From NCBI RefSeq assembly GCF_020382885.2, contig NC_058513.1, positions 9,767,774 to 9,831,773 of the forward strand: a DNA stretch of 64,000 nucleotides. Reading direction: 5' to 3'. The notes under the pieces were generated by a model that was not told the DNA's origin, searched no databases, and saw nothing but the letters and a program-made list of their open reading frames with translations. The position numbers were made by a program, and so were the translations under genes. Positions 1 through 27,300 of the stretch are shown piece after piece (the first letter of the stretch is position 1; the number at the start of each line of letters is the position of its first letter). Origin of the DNA: Scatophagus argus. Its lineage: Eukaryota; Chordata; Actinopteri; Scatophagidae.

Positions 1-1216
1 TCAAACTAATCATCCAGTTGTACTTTTGTTTTAGAAATGTGAACAGTTTTGTCTGATGTAATCACATATAACTCACAACTTTTGCCACCAATTATGGATT
101 GTGACCTTTTTGAGCTACCAAAAGAAGTGCTTTGAGCTGGCAGGAGTTATGAGGTGGCCTCACACATGGTTATGAGAGATACATGAGGGTCAATCGACAG
201 AACGCCCTGGACCAAACCTTTTTCAATTACACATTTCTTTGAAAATCTCTAATCAGAATCAGAATTCCTTTATTTATCCCCAGTGTGAATTTAAAATCCA
301 GTGTTTCCCTGCTCCAACACCCGTGATTCAAATGAATGAGTTGTTATGAGGTTCTGCAGAGCTTCATGATCCATTGATCACATGGATCAGGTGTGTTGGA
401 AGAGGGGTGAGGGGTTTCTAGGAGTGTCGGAGGAAGGAAGACTTTAGGAGCCCAGATGATGTCTCACTGCAGAAGCTCTGCAGGTGCAGTGTCATCCAAT
501 TGTGCTTACCTGTCTCCAAAAGGGTGTATATAGGTTAGGACATTTCTCCAGTTATGGGCATAACATAGCTGTGTGCTCTAAAATGTGTGGATATGAAGTG
601 TAAAGATTACTCATATTTCAAGTTGCTGTCGCTGAGAGAAAACAAGCAACTAAATGTAAGCTGTTGCGGTGAGAGGAGACTACAAAATAAGCGTGAAGCA
701 AAATTCCATCACACACAACACAATGCCTGATTGGGTTTAAAATGATCCTTTTGCATCAACCAGGGTTTGAACCCATAACCATAGCAACAGAAGGCAAGAG
801 ATGGCTTCATGTAATGATAGTATGATCTAGGACATCAACAGGGTTGCATGTAAAGGCAGATTTCAAACTAGCATTAAAAAAATAATAATAATCAAGACAA
901 GATTTTGAAAATTTGTATACTTCGTCTAGAAAGAGAAAGATATATGTAATCTGTTTTAGGTTGATCGCTCCATACATGAGAAATTTTTGATTATTCACAA
1001 GTCTGTCTGCATTGTTTTGTGGAGGACAGTGCGAAGGGGCAGTGGAGCAAGTTTGGTGTCAAACTAAAAAAGCAAAAAAAAAAAAAAAAATGTTGGTGGA
1101 TTTTGTAATTGTTGGCAACTCAAAGGACAGGTAAAGTTCAGCTCAGTTGGGCCTGCATTTTGGTGAAACCTGCAAAGTCATAACATCTCCTCCATCTGTC
1201 CTCGTGTTCGTCTCAG
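1..1216. other. non-coding, probably intron of the leftmost protease gene
   Basis: No coding exon is recognisable here. The protease exon at 1217 begins in phase 1, so an upstream exon must exist. The exons for its catalytic His and Asp are not seen in this stretch, so it is most simply an intron whose donor lies outside the window. It holds a short repeat tail around 251-285 and an A-run around 1073-1090. Confidence 0.5.
251..285 (-). repeat. tail of a dispersed repeat (ATTCTG-type)
   Basis: On the minus strand this reads as an AATAAA-like stretch followed by GGAATTCTGATTCTGATT. That is the same type of tail as the insertion at 19531-19704. Only the tail region is clear, and the rest of any element is too decayed to delimit. 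Such tails are typical of short non-LTR-derived repeats in fish; the family name is not certain. Confidence 0.5.
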
Positions 1217-1827
1217 TCCCTCTGCAAGGAGTCGGGACTCTTCAGGAAGTGCGGGTGCCAATCATCTCCCAGAGTTCATGTCAGGAGATGTACCGAACCA
1301 ACCCGCTCAAGCAGGTGGACATCCTGTATGACATGATCTGTGCTGGATATCAGGAGGGCGGCAAGGACTCCTGCCAGGTACTGTTGGATCACATGTCTCT
1401 GCTGCTGTGTTTACATTCACAAATACACACTTGCATACACAAGCAAAAACAAGAACCAGCATTGAGAAGTACTCTGTCTAACATGTAAGACCTTCCTTTT
1501 GAGCACTTTGATACCTCCCAGTGGTGAGAACTGAATTAGACAGTGTGTGTTTGTGTCGCCCCCTCTCAGGGTGACTCAGGAGGGCCTCTCGTCTGCCAGA
1601 TGGTGAATGGGACCTGGGTGCAGGCTGGTGTGGTGAGTTTCGGACAGGGCTGTGCTCAGCCAAACCAGCCAGGTGTATATGCCAGACTGACCAGCTACTC
1701 AAGCTTCATCAGCAACACAATACCAGAGCTCCGACTGTATGGCCAAGCTAATCAGAACTGCTGTGGGAGGATGGCTGCTTTGTTCAGCTGCCTGTCCACT
1801 CTACTGATCCTGCTTCACAGATACTGA
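1217..1827 (+). CDS. trypsin-like serine protease, C-terminal two exons (partial)
   Basis: This is the 3' end of a chymotrypsin-fold (S1) serine protease. Exons are 1217-1377 (phase 1 start, CAG|GT donor) and 1570-1827 (stop TGA). Visible landmarks are MICAGY, GGKDSCQ with an Asp at position 189 (trypsin-like Arg/Lys preference), GDSGGP with the catalytic Ser195, SFGQGC and PGVYARL (Gly216 and Gly226 normal). The last 20 or so residues are hydrophobic ([12 protein letters not shown] end), which fits a membrane or GPI anchor as in prostasin/testisin-type enzymes. The His and Asp exons lie off the left edge. Its 3' end converges on that of MAPK7. Prostasin-like membership is inferred from the sequence style, and the exact orthologue is unknown. 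Confidence 0.85.
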
Positions 1828-2050
1828 AAACCAAAAACCTTGGAGGTACAATGACAATCAGGCCAAATGAAGGATGTGATTAATTATCTGACTTTGTGAA
1901 TAGTAAAACTGTTCCTGATATGTACATGGAGCCATACTGAACATGAAATTTAATATAATCTGAATTTTTAAAACTATAACTCTGCATTATGATCTTTTAG
2001 TCAAAGTAGTTTGGATAGGTTTTTGTATTTTAAATCAGAGTGATGAGATA

Positions 2051-2081
2051 AATAAATTACGTGTTCTGTATTTTAAATAAA
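2051..2081 (+). other. polyadenylation signals of the leftmost protease gene
   Basis: Two AATAAA hexamers lie at 2051-2056 and 2076-2081, 220-250 bases after the stop codon at 1827. They are the likely 3' end of the plus-strand transcript. Confidence 0.5.
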
Positions 2082-2410
2082 TTGTTAATTTGATTCTTAA
2101 AATCGGGTCAGTGCTCAGTTCAACTTCTGAAGGCTGAGTTTGGATTGGTTTGTTTTATGAGTATTATGTTGTGGATAAAAACCAAAACTTCAGTCGTGTT
2201 GATTCAGATACACCTAGTTACAACTGTAAATACTCGAAATTACCTTGAAAATAACATCTTTTTGAACAAATGTTACCTAGTTTAGAATACACAACACTTC
2301 AGAAATGCTGTTTTCATCTTTGTTTGCCATTTAAAATATTACTTTTTTAAAGTGTCAGAGTAACTTTGAGAGCCAAATAAAAGGGGCAGAGGCAGGCAAT
2401 GACAGTTTTC

Positions 2411-2416
2411 TTTATT
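2411..2416 (-). other. candidate MAPK7 polyadenylation signal
   Basis: TTTATT on the plus strand is AATAAA on the minus strand, about 200 bases past the MAPK7 stop codon at 2613. Confidence 0.45.
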
Positions 2417-2612
2417 ATAAAGAAAGCGCAGCATGTAATAATGGTTTTAAAAAAAAAGACTGCTTGGTAGTGCCTATTAAAAAAAAGCTAGCTTTTAAAT
2501 TAATTTGACAAATCTTCATTTGAGGGTTTCATGCTAAAACAAAAAACAAAAAACAAAAAACTAACATTTACACAAGTCCAATGGTTGTCTTAAAGATTTC
2601 AGGAAAGGAAAG

Positions 2613-9375
<6,763 letters not shown>

Positions 9376-10425
9376 ATGACATTGCCGAAATGGGAGAGAA
9401 AAGCGCGCATATTTCTGTGCGTTTTCGGATTGCTTTTGTCAGTTTATGCGCTTCACGTCGAGCTGTCCCGAGAGAGAAACCCAGATTACAGGGCGATGTG
9501 CGACTTGGGGGAGTCTGTGAGCTGCTCCAAAGTGTTTACCTCAAAGTATGTTTATCATTCCTCACTTTGTTTTTTATCTGATAGCAATTGCTTTGCTGTG
9601 CAGAACGCCGAGAGCTCGATTTGTATCTTAGTAACCTTTGAATCATTTCAGGTTCCACTGACTTTTGCTTGTAAAATCTGTATATTTCAAAGCAGGTCCG
9701 ACTACATTCACTGCCACGTGTTAAAATGTTCTGCAAATATTTTACATCTGATGCTATTTAACATCGTCACATTTTCACAAAAGAAATTATAAGCCATTGT
9801 TTAGGCTCTCTTTTCTTTTTCTTTTTTTAATAATGTGTTGTGCTGTTTTGAGTGTTTCCTCTTCCTTTTTGGCAGATGGGGACGTGGTTTTGGCCTGGTC
9901 CAGTACTTTGTTGCTAAAGATAACCCTCTGGACCAGCCCAATAGTGTGCTTGGCATCATATTTTACACTCTTCAGATGGGCCTTGGTAAGTCTATCATTG
10001 TCTTCTTCAAATTACAGAGCAGTGCTTAGTTTTTTTGGTCAAAATAGCTACTGTTTGCAATCCAGCATGTTAGTGAGCTATGGTTGGCCCTGCATTTCAG
10101 TAAAATTCAATATTGCATATTCTTTTAGGTTAAATATATTTACATATTGTATTATATGTTAATGGGTGGATGTATTAATGTACTAAACTCCTCTGTGTTT
10201 GTCTTTATTGCAGGATTGTCTCTGTCCAAAAGAGCTGCAGTGTTTCTGGTCCTCTCGTCCTGGGTGTCTGTCGCTGGCTCCGTCTACCTTGCATGTATTC
10301 TTGCATTCGTTCTTGGGGATTTCTGCATGGTCTGCGTGTCAACGTATATTGTCAACTTTGCATTGCTCTTCACCAACCTGAAACGAAGGAGAGCAATTGA
10401 AGAAATGAAGGAAAAAGCAGGTTAG
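9376..10425 (+). CDS. vkorc1: vitamin K epoxide reductase complex subunit 1
   Basis: This ER-membrane enzyme reduces vitamin K epoxide and quinone to hydroquinone for gamma-carboxylation of clotting factors. Exons are 9376-9545, 9876-9985 and 10214-10425, giving 163 aa, the same length as I recall for the human enzyme. Landmarks are YALHVE, the loop cysteines in [10 protein letters not shown], the WGRGFGL motif, the NS of the substrate-binding loop (LDQPNS), and the redox CXXC as CMVC in a late membrane helix followed by STYI. Several hydrophobic helices are evident. VKORC1 is preferred over VKORC1L1 because of YALHV and DYRAMCD and because the N-terminus is short. The residue after the conserved Thr-Tyr is Ile, where the mammalian motif is TYA. 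The gene is divergent from MAPK7. Confidence 0.95.
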
Positions 10426-12264
10426 AAAGTGTCACTTGTGAAATTCAACGCCTACATTTTTTTTCTTTTTTTTTCTTTTCTGCTGAGCTGAAGCTGCACT
10501 GGATCTGAAAAGCAAAACTTTCCTTCACGGTATTTCTGTATTGTTTAGACCTGTTAAGACTTTTCATAGAAACAGAGCTGAAAATGTGTCTCAGAAGATC
10601 TGTATGATAATTTTTAATGCAGAAATTTATAAAGAAGTGACAGTTTTTGTATATCAATGTGCATTTGTGATGCTGATTACACACTACATCCTGTCTCAAG
10701 TGATTTAGGCCCAGCTTGTGAAGCTAACAAAAATCCTGATGTGGATAAATAATATTGTACAGAAGATTACAAAAGTGGCAAATGTGAAGGTGTTAAAGTG
10801 CAACCATGCAGTGAGTCTATCTAACCAGTAGATGGAGCTAAATACACATGTTATGTCAATGTGGATGCAGGCCAAGTTAAATGTTTGATTTCAAGAACAC
10901 ACTGAATTTACAATGATTGAATTACATGTGTGAATAAAAATAGCAACTATAACACAAAAAGTAACGTGGATCCACAACCAAACATCCTTAAAACCATACT
11001 TAAACCTAAAGTAAAAGTTAGGCCTTGTGTCTACTTTAAGATGACAGTCTCAAGGTCAGCCATTCAGTTTTATCAAGCTGTTCATTAACTAACAGACCAG
11101 TAAGCTTCAGTTATTGTGTCATAAGCAATACAGCCTGTTGAATGCAGCTTCCCTCTAATATAAGGAAACCAGTGTTATGCTGAAGCTTTGCTCAAACGAA
11201 GAACAATCTTATAAAATATCAGATTTAAAGGGTTAAATATTTAAGGACAGCTATTTAGTAATAATAATTAATCACATTGTCCACACTTTTAAAAAAATGA
11301 CAAAACTCTTAGAAGAGTGCTGATGAGGGGTTCATGTGTATCTCTTAGCATTGACGGAGGGTGTGTCACAAAATCCCCTTTAAGCCTACAGCTGAGGTTA
11401 CTTGCAGCCAACATGAAAGGTTTAAGCAGCTTTAGTCATCCTCATACTGTTTGTCTTGCAGTGTGGACAAATGGCACATTAAAATAACATACATACAACA
11501 ACAAAGACTTGCTTTCAGCAGAACCAAACTGATAAATTTGTCTAATTTCTTATTGTTATTCATGATCTCATCCCCTCACTCAATTGTTCACTTAGTTTAC
11601 TTCCTCATAAGGTAACTTTCCCTAAGCAGAGCTGATTTTTTAATAATCAGTCACTCATTGGGTCAGTTGTCATGTTTAACCCCTGAGGTCAACAGGGAAA
11701 TCTGTCATGTCTCGAAACTGTGAAGAAAGGTTGCATTTTTCAAGACTTGAAATAAAGTATAAAATTATCCTAGACTTCCTTTATTTGATGTATGGATGTG
11801 CACACACATGCATTTTTTTGCAACCCTGTTACTGTAATTAATGGCACTGGTGTAGCAGACTTGCATCTGCTTCAATTCACTAACAAGAGACAATGTATTA
11901 TTTAGTAAAATTAAACATTTAATATTTATTTCTGAAACAATATTTGTAATTATGTGTTTTATTCAGGTTCCTGAGTCATTGTAACAGGATTGCATTAAGC
12001 ACAGCACACAAGAATTTAAATATCTCATAAAAAGTCTTTTTAATACATAATCATCCAACTGCAATAATTTAAACAATGACAAATTAATTACAGTTTAATG
12101 GCTGTTTTCAGGTATGTTTAGCAATGTAGCCATTCCAGGAAGTGGGAAAGCATCAAAACTTGGACGGGTGGCTTTTTATTTACTTACTGTCCAATACTGG
12201 TCTGTTGCCAGTTTAAAATGCTGGACTGCACATGAGACAACAAAGTAAGTAAGTCATTGTTATT

Positions 12265-12287
12265 TAATAATAATAATAATAATAATA
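12265..12287. repeat. (AAT)n microsatellite
   Basis: Perfect AAT/TAA trinucleotide run of about seven to eight units. Confidence 0.85.
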
Positions 12288-13835
12288 TTTACCAACCTTT
12301 GATTCTTTGAATTCCTTTGTGTTTGTCTCTTTTCAATAAACCTACAACCACACAGAACAGTGCCCTTTCAGCAGGCAGAGTCCCTCCTTCTTAGTGGCAA
12401 TAATAGAAAATGTTATATGTGAATATAAAATGTTTTTCTGCTGTTGAAGGCTCAACTAGCAGATTTTTAGACTTTAGACTAGTTTTTGTACTAACCGCTA
12501 AGAAAAAAATCATTAGAATGTGCTAACAGGATACTCAGTAAAGTCCATCCAATGATCAAAAAATAACCAAACACGTAGCATGCTGTGTTGTTTTCAAATA
12601 TTACATAACTGCATTTGAAAAGATCTTTCCCCTCGTTGTCAAAATGTGTATTTGCTCTTTACAATTGCATAGGAAATGATGGATGAGGTGGTTGAAGACA
12701 TAACATGAATGTATAAATACCTGCGTAGTATTGTTTTTTCTTACATGAGCCTTTTCAGCTACATGTCAGCGAGAGATACTTATCACTCTGGTTAAATTCC
12801 ATACTGTCTTTCTTTTTTTCTTTTGCAACCGCAGTGAAACACAAGTTGGTATTTTCAGTTGTCAGTGACATGTTGTGGGTGTTGATGGAAGTCGTAATAA
12901 TCTCTATCTGTGAATGACGTACTTACCCACAACTCCTGCCCAGCAAACCCCAATAAACCCTACGCTTCAGGGTTTATTTTTAATTAGTAATGCCTGTTGT
13001 TTATTTTGAGTCAAGAAGATACTCAACAACCAAGATGAAAACATGTATTACTAATTAAATCAACTGCCATCAAACTGTAGGTATATGCTGTGTAATCTCA
13101 TTTATTCCATTTCTATAGATAATCAGTCACAGTGTCAGGAGAAGCCTCAATATTACGTCACGTCACATCAGCATAATAACAGCAGTGATGTAACCAAGAG
13201 GTGTTTTGTCTCTGAAATATTATTTTACCTATACGTTGTGAGCCGACGTGTTGAAATACACGATTGTTCCATGAACAATGACAGGAGACATCGTCACATT
13301 GAGTGAAAATGTTCCACTGCTGGTTATTTCTCAACTGTGGGACATTTTAGGTATTTGAACTCTCAAACTGGATTTGAAAAGCTCTCATGTGTGACTGGTT
13401 TGTCCACACTTTTGATGGAGACATGAAGGCAATGAAGGCCAATGTCAGTATATATGCAACAATATAGTTCTACTGAGCTCTGTTACTATTGGGTAGGGGG
13501 CAGTTCTGTCAGTAAAATCACAATTCATACTTAAGTTTTATTGCAGATATTATTATTATTATTGTAATTATATTGCTTATACACTTTGTTTAAATCTAGT
13601 TGCGTGTCCATTTTGCCAGCTATACTTTCCACACTTCTAATTTTTACTGTTAAAACATGTACACTAGGGACAGTGGTCTCTAAGCTGTGTAAGCAAGAAA
13701 TCTGTGCTGTAGTCTTTTTCCCAAAAATGAAGCTAAAGGAACAAGGAAACAAGTTGAAGTCCAGCTTATTGGATGTTGGGGGGGGGGCTCGTGGGTGAGG
13801 CCTAACTCATAGCAAGTGACAGGTCAAACTGGATA

Positions 13836-13844
13836 CATATAAAG
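13836..13844 (+). promoter_or_regulatory. TATA box of the polyserase gene
   Basis: CATATAAAG lies about 35 bases before the ATG at 13875. Transcription would start around 13866-13870, leaving a very short 5' UTR. The spacing is the argument; no other core elements were identified. Confidence 0.5.
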
Positions 13845-13874
13845 AGTGACAAACCAAAACTGTGCAGTTGCACA

Positions 13875-22826
<8,952 letters not shown>

Positions 22827-24346
22827 TGTTAAATATATCACCGGTGGGGCAGTTGAAGTTTTACAACCTGAAAGTCATGTTGGTTGATGGCTTTGAACAC
22901 TCTTCTGAATCCCACATTTATATTCTGTCAATGCACTTAACACTCAGGTTAAACCGATAAAACCTTGCTTCGTGAGGCACTTCATGAACTTTATATTTTT
23001 GTAAAAAGAAAAGGTATTTTACTGTAGTATGATGTTTTTTTCTAAAAATGAATTGTGCAGGGAAATATCTTTTTTAAAAATGTGTTCACTGAATCCAGTT
23101 CAATGAAGGACAGCTTGCTATTTATTCTTTGTTCTTCTTTTTAATCTCATATATCCAATAAATATTGATGAAGCATAAAATAAATGTCTTTTTATGTAAG
23201 CACTTTATTCCAAAGCAAGCAAAACTAATTGTCAATAAAAGTAGCAAGTGAGCAGCTCTTAAGCATACATATTGCATTTTAGCAGTTTTACAGTACAAGA
23301 TGTGTAAAAAAAAAACAGAATGCAGCTGATGATGATGGGTTTTCCCATCATACAACAAATTTGTATACATAGTTTGAAGAAATACAAATGCAGAAATGCT
23401 TCACTGTAGACAAATGATGTGATGTGTACAATATGTACAATGTGCAGTCATTTAGTAAAGCCTCCCAAAGTCACATATGGAGCACTATACTTACCCTCCA
23501 ACATTTTTTAATTGATTTTTAGTGAAATTTATGCTCTATAGTGCCTAAAATCTGAATTCAGTGCTCACTATGAAATATATCAAATGTCTATAATTGAGAA
23601 CAGCTGTTCCCAGCACAACTGTAATCCTTTCTTTGCAAGATTTTATTTGAAAATATATATAGAATGATTCAAAAATAATCCAAGCGGTGCCAAGCGTCCT
23701 ATCTACAGAGACCTTGGCTTCTGCCTGTACTTTCTTTTTGTTATTATTTTGCTGTGTTCAGGAAGTTTCTGGGTGTCAGCAGAGTTGGATATTTGCTGAG
23801 TCTCCCAGATCGTCAAATATCATTGTTTGGTGACTATTCCTTCATATCTTACTCACTTACATTGCCTTTGAATGTTGTATTTATAAGCAGCACCCAACAA
23901 ATTGTGCACAGATGAACAATTTTCCTTCTGAGTATAATTATTTTGAGGCACTTGAAACTTCATTCACTTTTTATTACTTCCTAACTTGTGACCATTTCAT
24001 GTCATTTTGTGACTTCTTGTTGGGGCCAAACAGTTAGTGAGGGAGTGATTTCAGACACAACCAAGGTTTCTTGTTTAAGTGTTAAAGTGGTGGTACAGAT
24101 ATTTACTGAGTACAAATTTTGTACATTCCTAAAATGGCAAGATATTTGTACTGTTGTATATTTTCTATTTCAGATTAGAAATGCTACAGTTCTGACATTG
24201 GTATGGATGAACTAATTAGAGATTACAGTGCCACTGTAAATATTCAATTGTTTTGTTTTTTGCAGTCAGCTGCTAGCAGCAGGCTAAAAGTTTGAATGAA
24301 CTGGAAGTAGCCCATGTCTGTAGGACATCACCTGACTTTATATTTG
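22827..24346. other. convergent 3' UTRs of polyserase and integrin alpha
   Basis: No coding exon is seen. AATAAA at 23158-23163 is the best candidate 3' end for the polyserase transcript. The minus-strand integrin 3' UTR extends left from 24346; TTTATT near 23970 is one candidate signal for it, but the choice is uncertain. The sequence is AT-rich. Confidence 0.45.
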
Positions 24347-27300
24347 TCATTCTGGTGTGGGTTCATCTCCAGTAAGCCCTGGATCTTCTGCTCCTTCTGC
24401 ATTATTAATCATCTCATTGTATTTACTCTTGAAAAATCCAGCCTGAGAGTACAAAACAAAGAAAATTATTCAAATACCTGCATTATAAAAAAAATGAATT
24501 GAACAAAACCACAAGAAAGAATCACTGTCAAATAGCCGACATGTAAAATGCCTCCATGAAGCTGTAGAATAAACTTAAATCTTGCATGTACAGTGTCTCA
24601 CCTTATAAAGGCCTGCAGTGATTAAAGCCAGCAGAGCCAAGCCACCAAGGGATCCTCCGACAATCTCTTTGGTGAAGTCTGGTTCAGTATACACTTCAAC
24701 CTCTGCCTCAATCTAAGAGATGTCAGAATGTAGATCAAATTCAAGCTCTTATATTGCACAAAAAAATCTAAACAATTTGTAAATACCTTGCGAATAGGAG
24801 GGTTGTTATTGGTTGAAAAGAAGATGTACTGGGTTCTGTCATATTCTAGACTGGCTGTGCTGGTCAAGAGGAATTTTGCAGATTGAAGTCCAATCTGTTT
24901 GAGAGAAAGATAAGTTGTGGGATGAACCCGTCGATTTGATCTTTAGCGTTGTCAAATTTCATCAAAAAAATAATTACTAATGCAAAGATATTTTACTGCA
25001 ATGTAAACAGGATTCTTTGTAATCAGAATACCTCTAAATACATTTTCTATAAGTCAATTGGTTAAATATTAAACATACAGTATATGATGATGACTTACCT
25101 GCTCTATCCATCCAGAACTAAGGTTGGCAGAGATTTTGTACACCGCCCTATCCTGCCTTCCCATGAACCTAGTGCACTTGAACACTCTGCACTTGGCCAC
25201 AGAGCAGTCCTGTTGTGGATTAAAAGGCAGAGAATAACCAGGCCTGAAACCTTCAGTAGTATAACAAATAGCAGCTACATAGTAGTTACCTAGGTGTAAC
25301 TCCACTTCAACGAGTATGTGTGTAGCTTTCTAACAAGCTTTGTTATAGGTTAGTCACATCAGGGCTCCCTGGGACAGATCTTTCCTTTCACTGCCCAATT
25401 AGCATGTAACAACCACACACTATAAAGCACATTCACCTCCCTTTTGAACTGAGTAACGGAACATGCACCAATAGAAAGAATCAGATAAACGCTATACATA
25501 CTCATTAAGGTATATTTTGTTTATTCAATATATGCCAGACTGAAATGCAGTGTAACACAATAATTTCTTTTAATTTGCCTGTGACAAAAATATACACGTA
25601 ATGCCATAATATACATTTCTAGATATACAGCTAAGTTAAATTCTAATGTTTAGATGATGAAGTCATACTTACCACTGACTTTTTTTCCCGTATCTGAGCA
25701 ACAAAATCTGTGACAAAAGGCAATTCATCTTTGTCCATTTGGCAGTCTGGAAACTGAAATAGAGCCACATGAAGTCATTTTAAGATAGAACAAGCAATGG
25801 TCTTCTTATAACAACATCCATCCATCTATTCATTCATGGGACTGTAAAAAAAAACCTACATTTGAGAGATTTTTCAGTTCAGTACCTGCAAACTGTTCAA
25901 ATCTACCCAGATGTCTTTATCGCCCAGCTTTACTGGCACCCTGATCACCACAGTGAAGTTCAGTGCTCTCATATCATTTGTAACCTAAAAAAAGGAGGAA
26001 AAGAAAAATGTGTCAGGTATTACAAAAACTAACCAAGCTTTAAACTTGGTTTGTAAGATCACTTTTAAAGATATTATGATAAGATATTTTACCACAATTG
26101 ATTGTTGAACAGGTTTCTGCAAATTATTCTTTCCAAAAGTGAAATTGTTGTAGCTGAGGGAACTAAACAGACAAATTAAACAATTAGTTCTAAAATATCA
26201 AGTTAAAATTGTCATTTTTTTCTATTGCTTCACATAGAACAACACAAACCTTTCAATTGTAACAAAAATGCTGTACTTGACATTAATACTTTTCGTTTTG
26301 TAGAGTTCGCTTGAGGGGGCGTGCACCTGATTCCCACTAAAAAAGAGTTGAAATTTGTTGCACAAATGGTAGAAGGATCATTTTATCACATGCACACTTG
26401 TATATTGCTGAGATTCAGGGCAGACAGCATAACAGTACCTAGTAGCATTTGCAGTGACAAAAATCCTCCTGCCAAGCTGACTATTGGTTTCGATCCCATA
26501 AGAGACAATGAAGAAAGCCTAAAATGGAATGAATGAGAGAGATCAGATGGCTTCCTCTTTTTACAGGACCATCTAGGCAGCATTGAAAAGCGACCCTGCT
26601 ATACAATGAACAAACCTTAGCGTTGTTCTTTAAAATTGGCTTGTCAACAGAGCAGTCTGTCTTTCCTCTCAATAAGCCATCGGCACTGTCCAAGGAGTTG
26701 CACTCTATTCTTCCCTTTATTAAAAGCAAAACAAAACAAAAGCAGATATCAACCGGAACTGCAGTATGACCCGAGAGATCAGTTGAGATGAACTGAAACA
26801 AACTGGATCGTGACACCTTACCTGCAGAACTGTAATTTTCCTATAGGAGAGACCAGCTGGATATGTGAGAATGACATGACTGTTGTAGGAGTTTTCCTCA
26901 GTGTTCTCCACTGAGACAGTGATATTCACCAGTTCATCAATGCCAACTTTAACCTCTGAGGAGCTGACAGATTAAAGGAAAGAGAAAAGAGATGCTAGAA
27001 GAAAACAGGACTCTACAGTCATGTGAGGCTTCAGCATAGCACTGCTGATATTTACCATATGAGTTTAGCATGTTAGCATGCTAGAAGTGGAAAAAAATAA
27101 AACTTTGATCTGTTGATGGCACTAGATGAAAAACTACAATTCATCCTGAAAGGGATGAACCAAATGCTATCCATAATCATCCAGCACTTAATAATTATAA
27201 TAATAATAATGTACAAATATAAAAACTCAACAAAAGAAATGTATGAATAAAACAGGAAAAAGGCTTAAGGAATAGAACTTAAAATGCAGATAAAGTTTGG

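Larger units (their letters stand above)
1828..2612. other. convergent 3' UTRs between protease and MAPK7
   Basis: No coding potential is seen. The plus-strand 3' UTR of the protease ends near 2081. The minus-strand 3' UTR of MAPK7 probably ends near 2411, where TTTATT at 2411-2416 is AATAAA on the minus strand. An A-rich simple stretch lies near 2540-2560. Confidence 0.5.
10426..13874. other. intergenic: VKORC1 3' UTR, then no recognisable gene
   Basis: The VKORC1 3' UTR probably ends at an AATAAA near 10933-10938; another hexamer occurs near 11751. The remaining 2.9 kb is AT-rich and holds no exon I can support. It contains an AAT microsatellite (12265-12287), a short ATT run near 13551-13563, a G-run just before 13790, and the TATA box of the next gene. 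Confidence 0.5.

Noticed and set aside
9376-10425. VKORC1L1 instead of VKORC1
   Set aside because: YALHV, DYRAMCD, the short N-terminus and the 163-aa length fit VKORC1 better than its paralogue.
10426-13830. A hidden gene between VKORC1 and the polyserase
   Set aside because: Only short frames without splice partners or recognisable motifs were found.
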